From positions 1-64,000 of the forward strand of contig NZ_CALGNH010000033.1 of assembly GCF_937958655.1 (NCBI RefSeq): a stretch of DNA of 64,000 nt, read 5' to 3'. Source of the stretch: an uncultured Winogradskyella sp. (GTDB lineage Bacteria > Bacteroidota > Bacteroidia > Flavobacteriales > Flavobacteriaceae). Shown here in pieces: positions 36,017 to 44,885 of this stretch. The notes under the pieces are model-generated. The model searched no databases and was not told the origin of the DNA. It was given only the letters and a program-made list of their open reading frames with translations. The position numbers were made by a program, and so were the translations under genes. Each line of letters starts with the position of its first letter. Positions within the stretch are counted from its first letter, which is position 1.

Positions 36017-37258
36017 TCACATTTTCTTTTTAGGATAACACATATAATATTTAGTAACAGGTTTACTTAAGGCTTTTAGATTTAACTGATCCGAAACTTT
36101 AACGATATCCTTAATTTTACCAGATTTTAATAGAATCTTTATCCGATGTATTTTATTTTGATAAGCAATATTGGTAATTTCATCTGTAAATACAAAATAA
36201 TCCGCTTCAGCTTTAGAAATATTATAAGCATCCATTAGTGCGTTAGAATGCATAATAAGCTCAGACGTTTTAATTGGTTTATTTTTAATTTTAATCTTTA
36301 GAAGATCTCTATTAATAATCATTGTACAGAGATTTTTTAATACAAAATCATCATGAAATTGCCATTCCTTCATTGCAGCAACGATGTCATAATCATCTAG
36401 TTTGGCAAATACTTCTAGCGTTTCAGATATAAAATTAGCACTATTAATTTCAGAATTTAAAAAATAAGCTAAAGGTGGGGTACAGCTGAGCTTAACGCCT
36501 TTTTCAGTAAGTACTTTTGCTCTTTTTAAAATTCGTGTTAATAGCTGCTCTGCTACTAACCCTGTTTTATGCAAATAAACTTGCCAATACATAAAGCGTC
36601 TGGCCACCAAAAATTTTTCGACACTATAAATACCTTTTTCTTCAACAACTAACTCATCGTTAACTACGTTAAGCATGGTTATTAAACGTTCACTATTAAT
36701 ATTACCCTCAGCAACTCCTGTGTAAAAACTATCGCGCTTTAAATAATCTGCTCGGTCCATATCTAATTGACTAGATATGAGCTGGCACATAAATTTTCGA
36801 GAATATTCTCCCTTAAATATAGCTATAGCTAACGTTAAACTTCCGTTAAACTCGGCATTAAGATTCTCCATAAAACGCAATGAAATATCTTCGTGAGAAA
36901 TATCATTTACTATGCTATGCTCCATGGCATGAGAAAAAGGACCATGACCTATATCGTGTAAAAGAATAGAAATAAGCAATCCGTTTTCTTCGTCATTAGA
37001 AATCGTAACACCTTTAAAACGAAGTACATTGATCGCTTTTTGCATTAAATGCATGCTTCCTAAAGCATGATGAAAGCGTGTATGATGCGCACCAGGATAT
37101 ACTAAATACGATAAGCCCATTTGACTTATACGTCGTAAACGCTGAAAGTATTTGTGCTGAATGAGATCAAAAATTAACGAATTAGGAATCGTAATAAATC
37201 CGTAAATTGGATCGTTAAATATTTTGAGTTTATTGTTAGACTTCAAACTAAAATTCAT
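36017..37258 (-). CDS. HD domain phosphohydrolase
   Basis: A 413-residue metal-dependent phosphohydrolase of the HD family (dGTPase or YwfO-like). The metal ligands are in HHTRFHHALG near residues 57-66 and the HD pair in LLHDIGHGPFSHAMEH near 107-122. The C-terminal half is helical, as in dNTP hydrolases. It may control nucleotide pools; the exact substrate cannot be read. It is divergent from porX with a 20-base gap. Confidence 0.9.
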   Translation of the reverse strand: MNFSLKSNNKLKIFNDPIYGFITIPNSLIFDLIQHKYFQRLRRISQMGLSYLVYPGAHHTRFHHALGSMHLMQKAINVLRFKGVTISNDEENGLLISILLHDIGHGPFSHAMEHSIVNDISHEDISLRFMENLNAEFNGSLTLAIAIFKGEYSRKFMCQLISSQLDMDRADYLKRDSFYTGVAEGNINSERLITMLNVVNDELVVEEKGIYSVEKFLVARRFMYWQVYLHKTGLVAEQLLTRILKRAKVLTEKGVKLSCTPPLAYFLNSEINSANFISETLEVFAKLDDYDIVAAMKEWQFHDDFVLKNLCTMIINRDLLKIKIKNKPIKTSELIMHSNALMDAYNISKAEADYFVFTDEITNIAYQNKIHRIKILLKSGKIKDIVKVSDQLNLKALSKPVTKYYMCYPKKKM

Positions 37259-37269
37259 TAATTAGAAAA

Positions 37270-37277
37270 CAAATATA
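37270..37277 (-). promoter_or_regulatory. Bacteroidota-type -7 element for the HD gene
   Basis: TATATTTG on the minus strand is an exact TAnnTTTG match, 11 bases before the HD gene start. It lies in the 20-base gap, so its upstream part overlaps the beginning of porX. Confidence 0.45.
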
Positions 37278-37278
37278 C

Positions 37279-38832
37279 ATGAACACCATTAATATTCTCT
37301 GGGTTGACGATGAAATTGATTTATTAAAGCCTCATATTCTTTTTTTAGAAAAAAAACAATATACAATAACAACATGCCAAAGCGGCACCGAAGCTCTTGA
37401 GATTATTGATGATACTAATTTTGATATCGTTTTTTTAGACGAAAACATGCCTGGTCTTACTGGTCTAGAAACTTTAAACGAAATAAAGGAACGGCGCGCC
37501 AACCTTCCTGTAGTTATGATTACCAAAAGTGAAGAAGAATACATCATGGAAGAAGCTATTGGTAGTAAGATTGCAGATTATTTAATTAAGCCTGTAAACC
37601 CAAATCAAATCTTACTGAGTTTAAAGAAAAACTTGGACCACTCGCGCTTAGTTTCTGAAAAAACAACATCTAATTACCAGCAAGAATTTAGGAAGATTGC
37701 TATGGATTTATCTATGGTTAACTCTTATGAAGAATGGGCAGATTTGTATCAAAAGCTTATATATTGGGAATTACAACTAGAAGACATTGAAGATGTTGGC
37801 ATGACCGATATTTTAGAATCTCAAAAAACAGAAGCTAATCTTCAGTTTGGAAAATTTATAGAAAAAAATTATGAAAATTGGTTTCAACCAAATGTAGATG
37901 CTCCAATAATGTCGCATACACTTTTTAAGGACAAAATTGTACCAGAATTAAGTGATAAACAACCTACACTTTTGATTGTTATAGACAATTTACGCTACGA
38001 CCAATGGAGAGCCTTTGAACCTATCGTTAATAATTATTATAAGAAAGCATCAGAACTATCGTTTTACAGTATTTTACCTACAGCCACTCAATACGCTCGT
38101 AATGCAATTTTTTCTGGGTTAATGCCTGCTGATATGGAAAAATTATATCCAAAATATTGGAAGAATGACACCGATGAAGGCGGAAAAAATTTGCATGAAG
38201 ATGATTTTTTGCGAGAACAATTAAAGCGTCTTGGCTTAAACCATATTAAACATGAGTATCATAAAATCACTAATCTTAAATCTGGAAAAAAGCTGGTAGA
38301 AAATTTTAAAAGCTTAAAAAACAATGACTTAAATGTTGTTGTGTATAATTTTGTGGACATGCTGTCCCACTCCAAAACAGAAATGGAAGTTGTAAAAGAG
38401 CTAGCCTCTAATGATAAGGCATATAGATCTCTAACACAAAGTTGGTTTAAGAATTCGCCATTATTAGAAATGATTCAACTATCTCAGCAACTTGGATTTA
38501 AACTGATATTAACCACAGACCATGGTACCATTAATGTAAAAGCACCCTCTAAGGTTATTGGAGACAGAGACACAAGTTTAAATTTGAGATATAAAACTGG
38601 GCGTAGCCTAACGTACCAGGACAAAGATGTACTTGCTGTTAAAAATCCTAAATCTGTGCATTTACCTGCGCTAAGTATGAGCAGCTCTTTTATTTTTGCT
38701 AAAGGCGATCTATTTTTAGCCTACCCTAACAACTTTAATCATTATGTAAGCTATTATCGTAACACCTACCAGCACGGAGGTGTGTCTTTAGAAGAAATGA
38801 TTATTCCATTTATAGTTTTAGATCCGAAGTGA
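37279..38832 (+). CDS. porX: PorX, type IX secretion response regulator with PglZ domain
   Basis: A 517-residue two-domain regulator. The receiver domain (about 1-120) has the acidic pair D10/D11, phosphoacceptor D54, T82 and K104. A linker helix is followed by a PglZ-type phosphodiesterase domain (about 200-517) with metal-binding VIDNLRYDQW and TTDHGTINV. PorX works with PorY and SigP to control type IX secretion genes in Bacteroidota. The stop codon lies in the arm of a perfect hairpin. A T9SS substrate gene lies 11 kb downstream. Confidence 0.95.
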   Translation: MNTINILWVDDEIDLLKPHILFLEKKQYTITTCQSGTEALEIIDDTNFDIVFLDENMPGLTGLETLNEIKERRANLPVVMITKSEEEYIMEEAIGSKIADYLIKPVNPNQILLSLKKNLDHSRLVSEKTTSNYQQEFRKIAMDLSMVNSYEEWADLYQKLIYWELQLEDIEDVGMTDILESQKTEANLQFGKFIEKNYENWFQPNVDAPIMSHTLFKDKIVPELSDKQPTLLIVIDNLRYDQWRAFEPIVNNYYKKASELSFYSILPTATQYARNAIFSGLMPADMEKLYPKYWKNDTDEGGKNLHEDDFLREQLKRLGLNHIKHEYHKITNLKSGKKLVENFKSLKNNDLNVVVYNFVDMLSHSKTEMEVVKELASNDKAYRSLTQSWFKNSPLLEMIQLSQQLGFKLILTTDHGTINVKAPSKVIGDRDTSLNLRYKTGRSLTYQDKDVLAVKNPKSVHLPALSMSSSFIFAKGDLFLAYPNNFNHYVSYYRNTYQHGGVSLEEMIIPFIVLDPK

Positions 38833-38850
38833 CAGCAAAATTTGCTGTCA
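38830..38850 (+). terminator. Perfect 10-bp hairpin overlapping the porX stop
   Basis: TGACAGCAAA and TTTGCTGTCA form a perfect palindrome with one central A; the first TGA is the porX stop codon. There is no T-run after it, so it may be a weak terminator or part of the repeat that follows. Confidence 0.55.
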
Positions 38851-38941
38851 TGCTGAACTTGTTTCAGCATCTTATTATAATTTCAAAATCAGTAGAATTC
38901 ATAAAATCCTGAAACAACACTTCGACAAGCTAAGTGTGACA
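38846..38941. repeat. Paired inverted hairpin repeat downstream of porX
   Basis: 96 bases bounded by TGTCA (38846-38850) and TGACA (38937-38941). The first half has TGCTGAA / TTCAGCA followed by ATCTTA; the second is the same kind of unit in the opposite direction, with ACACTT and AAGTGT-like arms. It is the clearest complete two-unit element in the window. Confidence 0.85.
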
Positions 38942-39076
38942 ATTCTATATAGAAGATGTTTAGATTTTTGAGCATTAATCATCTGTTAAAAGCATAAAAA
39001 TCCGATGAAATGCATTTTTAACTAGGATTATTGAAAATTTATGCCTAATATTGTCTTCAATTTTTAAGAGTAACAA

Positions 39077-39541
39077 TTGAGTACATTAGAGCTTACATAT
39101 ACACTAGATGAGATAGATACTGTCGCCAAAACTATTTTAGATCATTTATATTCTAAAATTGTGAGGTTTAATGGTGCAATGGGAGTTGGTAAAACAGCCC
39201 TGATTAAAGCTCTACTTAAAGTACTAAAAACAGAGGATAGAGTTACAAGCCCAACGTTTTCAATTGTGAATGAATACTCCATACCAAATGACAAAGCATA
39301 CCACTTTGATTTTTATAGAATTAACAGCATAGAGGAAGCTTATAATTTTGGAATAGAAGATTATTTTAACAGTGAGTGTTGGATTTTTATGGAATGGGCT
39401 GAGCGTGTTGAAGCCCTATTACCAGAAGAGTACCAGACCATTGATATCGCTGTTGTTGATGATAAAACAAGAACCCTCAAATTAAACATAAATAAACAAT
39501 ATTTAACCAATTATAATGCTATGGCAGAACCGAAATTTTAG
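39077..39541 (+). CDS. tsaE: tRNA threonylcarbamoyladenosine biosynthesis ATPase
   Basis: A 154-residue TsaE (YjeE), the P-loop ATPase that assists TsaB-TsaD in making t6A on tRNA. Walker A is GAMGVGKTALI near 34-44; VTSPTFSIVNEY and WAERVEALLP are family signatures. The first codon is TTG (39077), with no ATG upstream that fits. The region between it and porX contains only repeats. Confidence 0.93.
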   Translation: MSTLELTYTLDEIDTVAKTILDHLYSKIVRFNGAMGVGKTALIKALLKVLKTEDRVTSPTFSIVNEYSIPNDKAYHFDFYRINSIEEAYNFGIEDYFNSECWIFMEWAERVEALLPEEYQTIDIAVVDDKTRTLKLNINKQYLTNYNAMAEPKF

Positions 39542-39580
39542 ACAAAAATTTCAAACACATAAAACCAAAGAGAAGTGCAA

Positions 39581-39597
39581 TTACGGGAAAACCGTAA
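39581..39597 (+). promoter_or_regulatory. Short hairpin TTACGG-GAAAA-CCGTAA
   Basis: A perfect 6-bp hairpin with a GAAAA loop in the 157-base gap between tsaE and the small secreted protein gene, followed by an AT-rich stretch with TTTATTTTTC. It may be the tsaE terminator or a regulatory element in the leader of the next transcript. I have seen similar TACGGGAAAACCGTA pieces upstream of flavobacterial genes, but cannot name a factor. Confidence 0.4.
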
Positions 39598-39698
39598 ATT
39601 TATTTTTCTGTTTTCCTAAATTTTAACATTTAAGGAGTGTGAGTCGAATGACATTACGTGTTAACTTTGACTTATTAATTAATTAAATCCCTTAAATT

Positions 39699-39848
39699 AT
39701 GAAAGCTAAAAAATTAGTGATGGCTATTGCTATCTTCGGTGGAATGTTGTTTACTGCTCAGGCTACTAACATTATTGACTTAGATGGACAGACTACAACA
39801 GAAATCGACAAAAATAAAGTCAAAAGACCAAGACAAATCAAAAATTGA
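39699..39848 (+). CDS. Small exported protein of unknown function
   Basis: A 49-codon frame starting MKAKKLVMAIAIFGGMLFTA, a clear signal peptide cut near AQA, followed by 27 mostly polar residues ending KNKVKRPRQIKN. It ends at a TGA at 39846-39848. It overlaps the next gene by 65 bases in another frame. Similar tiny exported proteins with a KRP-like tail occur at this place in flavobacteria. Role unknown. Confidence 0.7.
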   Translation: MKAKKLVMAIAIFGGMLFTAQATNIIDLDGQTTTEIDKNKVKRPRQIKN

Positions 39849-40326
39849 ATTTGTAATTGGTAGCGCAGTAGCACTTTTGATAGCTATTACGCCTTTCCTT
39901 TTTGATATTTATAAATATGTCCCAGAGGTTAAAATCTGGGACACTTTTGTATTTACATACGACAGTAAGTATTATGGTGACGCTAGTACCGTCGTATGGA
40001 CTTTATTGAATAAACTAGTCCCACTTTTTTTAATGTTTATTTGGTTCTTTACCAATCGACATTGGTGGTATCATGCGCTTTTAGTCCCTATTAGCATGTA
40101 TATTTATCAAATTATGCTTACCTTAAATAGTGATTTATATTTTATGGATGAAAATCAAGTTTTATATCTTCTTCCTGTTATGGCTATAATAATACCATCT
40201 ATATATTTGATTAGAACCAAGGCTTTCAACAAAATTAATGATGCAGATAAAACCCTAGAAGAGCTAGAAAAAGAATTTATGATTAAGCCTAAGACTATTT
40301 GGGGAAAGGTGAAGCAGTATTTTTAG
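39784..40326 (+). CDS. Four-helix inner-membrane protein, unknown function
   Basis: A 180-residue protein with a charged N-terminus and about four membrane helices (25-45, 75-95, 101-120, 130-150), ending in a soluble tail NKINDADKTLEELEKEFMIK. The motif WWYHALLVPISMYIYQI is characteristic of a small flavobacterial family. It overlaps the preceding exported peptide gene by 65 bases and lies 111 bases before ald. The first 20 codons could be untranslated if a start further in is used, but no ATG is there. Confidence 0.75.
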   Translation: MDRLQQKSTKIKSKDQDKSKIEFVIGSAVALLIAITPFLFDIYKYVPEVKIWDTFVFTYDSKYYGDASTVVWTLLNKLVPLFLMFIWFFTNRHWWYHALLVPISMYIYQIMLTLNSDLYFMDENQVLYLLPVMAIIIPSIYLIRTKAFNKINDADKTLEELEKEFMIKPKTIWGKVKQYF

Positions 40327-40437
40327 CTCTATAATTTATTAATTTACACAGTTTAGGCAATTAAGGTTAGTTACAGTTTAGTATAATTCTAAAAGTGTTT
40401 TACTATCTTGCAATAACTATTTCAATTAACTGACTAA

Positions 40438-41637
40438 ATGAGTAAATCCTTATCACCATTTACCAAAGCCCAACTCTTACCTCAGGAAGAAACGCTAGAA
40501 ATTTTTAAACAAAAAGGCGACCTTTTTATAGGGATACCAAAGGAGACCCATTTTCAAGAAAAAAGGGTTTGTTTAACTCCAGATGCCGTTTCTGCTTTAG
40601 CTGCCAATGGCCATAGAATATTGCTAGAATCTGGTGCAGGTGAAGGCGCTAATTTTAAAGACAAGGATTATAGTGATGCTGGCGCAGAAGTAACAAAAGA
40701 TACCGCTAAGGTCTACTCCTGCCCTATGATTTTAAAAGTTGAACCTCCATCTTTAGAGGAAATTGAACATATTAATCCGCAAACCATACTTATATCTGCA
40801 CTACAAATAAAAACGCAGAGTAAAGCCTATTTTGAAGCCTTAGCAAAAAAGCGCATCACTGCCTTAGCTTTTGAATATATAAAAGATGAAGATGGCGCAT
40901 ACCCTGCAGTACGCTCTTTAAGTGAAATTGCAGGTACGGCCTCTATACTTATAGCATCCGAGTTATTATCTAATGTTAATGGCGGTAACGGCTTAATGAT
41001 GGGAAACATTAATGGTGTGCCACCTACAGAAGTATTAATTCTGGGTGCAGGTACGGTTGGCGAATTTGCGGCACGTTCCGCTATGGGCTTAGGTGCTAAT
41101 GTAAAAGTATTCGATAGCTCTATTACAAAGCTGCGCTGTATTCAAAATAATCTAGGGAGAACTATTTACACATCCACCATGCAGCCAAAAAACCTATTAA
41201 AGGCACTAAAACGCTGCGATGTTGCCATTGGTGCAGTACGAGGTAATAACCGTGCACCTGTTGTGGTTTCTGAAACTATGGTAGAACACATGAAGCCTGG
41301 TTCAGTTATTATAGATGTCAGTATAGATATGGGAGGCTGCTTTGAAACCAGCGAAGTCACCACACACGATCATCCTACTTTTGAGCATAATGGTGTTACG
41401 CATTATTGCGTCCCTAATATACCTGCAAGATATTCGAGATCCGCATCCGTATCTATTAGTAATATATTTACACCCTACCTTTTAGAAATTGGTGAGCATG
41501 GCGGAATAGAAAATGCACTTCGCTTTGATAAAGGTTTAAAAAATGGATTATATTTTTACCACGGAATTTTAACAAATAGATCTGTTGCAGAATGGTTTGG
41601 TTTAGATTATAACGATGCCAATTTGCTTATATTTTAG
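40438..41637 (+). CDS. ald: Alanine dehydrogenase
   Basis: A 399-residue NAD-dependent alanine dehydrogenase/PNT-family enzyme that interconverts alanine and pyruvate plus ammonia. The N-terminus has GIPKETHFQEKRVCLTPD, the NAD-binding Rossmann motif is LILGAGTVGEFAA near 201-213, and VIIDVSIDMGGCFETS follows. A TATCTTGC box lies about 30 bases upstream and resembles a -7 element. Confidence 0.93.
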   Translation: MSKSLSPFTKAQLLPQEETLEIFKQKGDLFIGIPKETHFQEKRVCLTPDAVSALAANGHRILLESGAGEGANFKDKDYSDAGAEVTKDTAKVYSCPMILKVEPPSLEEIEHINPQTILISALQIKTQSKAYFEALAKKRITALAFEYIKDEDGAYPAVRSLSEIAGTASILIASELLSNVNGGNGLMMGNINGVPPTEVLILGAGTVGEFAARSAMGLGANVKVFDSSITKLRCIQNNLGRTIYTSTMQPKNLLKALKRCDVAIGAVRGNNRAPVVVSETMVEHMKPGSVIIDVSIDMGGCFETSEVTTHDHPTFEHNGVTHYCVPNIPARYSRSASVSISNIFTPYLLEIGEHGGIENALRFDKGLKNGLYFYHGILTNRSVAEWFGLDYNDANLLIF

Positions 41638-41733
41638 GTGAACGTCTAAATAGAAATACTTGTTAAAAGGTTCAAATATTTTTCAATTTAAACAACGTTA
41701 ATTTAAAAGTTTCTCTTTTAAACGAGAATTATC

Positions 41734-42108
41734 ATGAAGTTTACCCAACGATTAGCATATTATTTAAGCGGATTTGCCATAGGACTTATTATTTTAATGT
41801 TCTTTTTAAATGGTAAAGACGCCTCATGTGATTATGGCCCAAATGCCAGAACCACAAAAAACATTACCAGTAAAAAAATACAATTAACACTTGTTTCAGA
41901 AAAATCTGCGAAGCGTATTGGTTTAGATTCCGCAACTATAAAAAATATTATACGCTACGGAACTGTTGATTTTAAAAAGAGTAATACCAAATTAGACTCT
42001 TGCAACGTATACCATATAGACAACACTTACAAAGACAAAGCCATAGAGGTAGTTGTAAAAAATTGCGATTCTATTGCTATCCTTCAAAGTATTAAGTCTT
42101 CTAACTGA
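41734..42108 (+). CDS. DUF4258-like membrane-anchored protein
   Basis: A 124-residue protein with one N-terminal membrane helix (about 7-25) and a small exported domain with four cysteines (C32, and C85, C110-type positions in DSCNVY and KNCDSI). The pattern resembles flavobacterial DUF4258 proteins, whose role is unknown. It precedes the polysaccharide locus but shows no functional link to it. Confidence 0.65.
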   Translation: MKFTQRLAYYLSGFAIGLIILMFFLNGKDASCDYGPNARTTKNITSKKIQLTLVSEKSAKRIGLDSATIKNIIRYGTVDFKKSNTKLDSCNVYHIDNTYKDKAIEVVVKNCDSIAILQSIKSSN

Positions 42109-42196
42109 TACGTCTCGCTAAATTACTTGCCTAAATTTTAGTTATTTTCGATCTAAATTTTCATCTTTGGATTCTTAACAAAAATGAAAGCTTACT

Positions 42197-43219
42197 ATGA
42201 AAGTATTAGTTACCGGAGCTGCTGGGTTTATAGGATTTTTCACAGCAAAAGTATTATTACAAAACGGCCATGAAGTAATAGGATTAGACAACATAAATGA
42301 CTATTATGATGTCAATTTAAAATTTGACAGACTTGCAGAACTTGGTGTTAATCGCGAGGATGCAGAGACCTTTAATTCAAAATGTAAAGGATCTAGTGAA
42401 AATTTCACTTTTGTAAGAATGAACTTAGAAGATCGCGAAGCGCTACCAAAACTTTTTAAAGATGAAAAGTTTGATGTAGTTTGTAACTTGGCGGCTCAGG
42501 CTGGTGTTAGGTATAGCCTTGAAAATCCTGAAACTTATGTTGACTCTAATTTAGTAGGTTTTCTCAACATTTTAGAATGTTGTAGGCACAACGCTATTAA
42601 GCACCTTGTGTATGCAAGTAGCTCTAGTGTTTATGGATTAAACAAAAAGATTCCATTTGGCACAGATGATAATGTAGACCACCCTATAAGCTTATATGCA
42701 GCTACAAAAAAGAGCAACGAATTAATGGCACATACATATAGTCATTTATTTAATATCCCAACAACAGGACTACGATTCTTCACAGTCTATGGACCGTGGG
42801 GAAGACCAGATATGGCCATGTTTTTGTTTACTGACGCTATAGTTAATGATAGACCAATTAAAGTTTTTAATCATGGTAAAATGGAGCGCGACTTTACCTA
42901 TGTAGATGATATTGTTGAAGGAGTTGTTAGGATTATAGAAAAATCTGCACAATCAAGAATTGATAATAAAGAATTATACAAAGTATATAATATAGGTAAT
43001 AATAATTCGGTTAAATTATTAGATTTCATCAAAGAAATTGAGCATAATTTAGATAAAGTTGCCGAAAAAAATATGATGCCAATACAACCTGGTGATGTAG
43101 AAAAAACATGGGCAGACGTCGATGCACTAATTAAAGATTACGATTATAAACCTAACACACCAATTTCTGAAGGAGTAAAATCTTTTATTAATTGGTTTAA
43201 AGGCTATTACACCAAATAA
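42197..43219 (+). CDS. UDP-glucuronate 4-epimerase
   Basis: A 340-residue extended SDR epimerase. The NAD motif is GAAGFIGFF at 7-15; the catalytic residues are in ASSSSVYG and YAATKKS. The insertion NINDYYDVNLKFDRLAELG is typical of UDP-glucuronate 4-epimerases (LpsL or CapI type), which make UDP-galacturonate. The following UDP-glucose dehydrogenase supplies the substrate, so the two genes form a UDP-uronic acid pathway. Confidence 0.92.
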   Translation: MKVLVTGAAGFIGFFTAKVLLQNGHEVIGLDNINDYYDVNLKFDRLAELGVNREDAETFNSKCKGSSENFTFVRMNLEDREALPKLFKDEKFDVVCNLAAQAGVRYSLENPETYVDSNLVGFLNILECCRHNAIKHLVYASSSSVYGLNKKIPFGTDDNVDHPISLYAATKKSNELMAHTYSHLFNIPTTGLRFFTVYGPWGRPDMAMFLFTDAIVNDRPIKVFNHGKMERDFTYVDDIVEGVVRIIEKSAQSRIDNKELYKVYNIGNNNSVKLLDFIKEIEHNLDKVAEKNMMPIQPGDVEKTWADVDALIKDYDYKPNTPISEGVKSFINWFKGYYTK

Positions 43220-43323
43220 AAACATGATGTTTAACGATAGATTTTGTTAGTTATACCATCTAAATGAATTTTATCGACAAAACATGTATTTAATATAAAA
43301 ATTTCTAAGAACTAAATTATTTC

Positions 43324-43337
43324 CCACAAATTTGTGG
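43324..43337. repeat. 14-bp perfect palindrome upstream of ugd
   Basis: CCACAAATTTGTGG, a perfect palindrome 42 bases before the ugd start, in an otherwise featureless 159-base gap. It has the look of an operator for a dimeric regulator; no regulator is known. Confidence 0.4.
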
Positions 43338-43378
43338 CGTTTAAAATTATTAACCCAAGTCATAATAAACTTAAAACT

Positions 43379-44758
43379 ATGAAAATCAATAAAATTTGTT
43401 GTATTGGTGCAGGATATGTAGGCGGTCCTACTATGGCTGTTATTGCTAAAATGAATCCTGATATCCAAGTTACCATTGTCGATATCAATGCAGAAAGAAT
43501 AGCTGCTTGGAACGATAAAGACGTATCTAAACTACCAATTTATGAACCTGGACTTGCTGAAATCGTAGAAGAAACAAGAGGACGAAATCTTTTCTTTTCT
43601 ACTGAAATTGACAAGGCTATTAATGAATCTGAAATGATTTTCATTTCCGTTAATACTCCAACCAAAACTTATGGAAAAGGTAAAGGCATGGCTGCCGATT
43701 TAAAGTACGTAGAATTATGTGCCAGAAATATTGCAGAAGTTGCCAAAACAGATAAAATAGTGGTTGAAAAGTCTACACTACCAGTAAGAACTGCTCAGGC
43801 TATTAAAAGTATTCTTCATAATACTGGTAATGGCGTAAACTTTAGTATATTATCAAATCCAGAATTTTTAGCAGAAGGTACTGCAATTCAAGATTTATTA
43901 AATCCAGATCGTGTATTAATTGGTGGTGAATCTGAAGATGCCATTGAAAGTTTAGCGAATATATATGGTAGTTGGGTACCACAAGAACAGATATTAAGAA
44001 CTAATGTTTGGTCTTCAGAGTTATCAAAATTAACTGCTAATGCATTCTTAGCACAAAGAATATCATCTATAAATGCGATCTCTGAGTTATGTGAAAAAAC
44101 GGAAGCTAATGTTGGAGAAGTAGCCAGAGCTATTGGTATGGACTCTAGGATTGGGTCTAAATTTTTAAATGCCTCCATTGGTTTTGGTGGGTCGTGTTTC
44201 CAAAAAGATATATTAAATTTAGTATATATAGCAAGAAGCTACGGACTTACTGCTGTTGCTGATTATTGGGAACAAGTTATTATTTTAAATGACCACCAAA
44301 AAAGAAGATTCTCTGATAATTTAATAAGTACATTATATAATACCGTATCTGGTAAGAAGATAGCAATGTTAGGTTGGGCATTTAAAAAAGACACCAATGA
44401 CACACGCGAATCTGCTGCAATATATGTTGCTGACCATTTACTAAGTGAACAAGCAAATATAGCTGTCTACGACCCTAAAGTTTCTGAACAAAGAGTGCAG
44501 GCAGATTTAAATTATTTACAAACACGCTCTGAAGAAGAGAATGCGAAATTAGTATCCTGCTTTGAAGATCCTTATGAAGCTGTTAAGGACGCACATGCCA
44601 TTGCTATTATGACTGAATGGGACGAGTTTAAAACCTACGATTGGAAGAAAATACATGCCGTAATGAAAAAACCTGCATTTATTTTTGATGGTAGAAACAT
44701 CTTAGATGAAGATACAATGACTAAAATTGGTTTTGAATATTCATCAATAGGTAAGTAA
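43379..44758 (+). CDS. ugd: UDP-glucose 6-dehydrogenase
   Basis: A 459-residue Ugd that oxidises UDP-glucose to UDP-glucuronate. I start at 43379 ([16 protein letters not shown]); the frame is open upstream only from a GTG without family sequence. The NAD motif [12 protein letters not shown] is at the N-terminus, and the catalytic cysteine is in [10 protein letters not shown] near residue 272. Longer than the usual 400-440 residues, as in eukaryote-like Ugd forms of Bacteroidota. It follows the epimerase on the same strand. Confidence 0.94.
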   Translation: MKINKICCIGAGYVGGPTMAVIAKMNPDIQVTIVDINAERIAAWNDKDVSKLPIYEPGLAEIVEETRGRNLFFSTEIDKAINESEMIFISVNTPTKTYGKGKGMAADLKYVELCARNIAEVAKTDKIVVEKSTLPVRTAQAIKSILHNTGNGVNFSILSNPEFLAEGTAIQDLLNPDRVLIGGESEDAIESLANIYGSWVPQEQILRTNVWSSELSKLTANAFLAQRISSINAISELCEKTEANVGEVARAIGMDSRIGSKFLNASIGFGGSCFQKDILNLVYIARSYGLTAVADYWEQVIILNDHQKRRFSDNLISTLYNTVSGKKIAMLGWAFKKDTNDTRESAAIYVADHLLSEQANIAVYDPKVSEQRVQADLNYLQTRSEEENAKLVSCFEDPYEAVKDAHAIAIMTEWDEFKTYDWKKIHAVMKKPAFIFDGRNILDEDTMTKIGFEYSSIGK

Positions 44759-44793
44759 GACCCTATTCTTTTCACTATAATATACTTAAGTAA

Positions 44794-44828
44794 TATAGCG
44801 TGATACTATAATCATGCTATATGCTTTT
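44794..44828 (+). terminator. Hairpin after ugd, possible terminator
   Basis: An 11-bp stem, TATAGCGTGAT (44794-44804) with ATCATGCTATA (44811-44821), one G-U, closes a 6-base loop and is followed by TGCTTTTGT. The T-run is interrupted, so termination is only likely. Confidence 0.55.
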
Positions 44829-44885
44829 GTTAATAGTTAAAAAATAAATTCCCTCAAAATTTAATTGTAGTAAATTCGTAATTCA

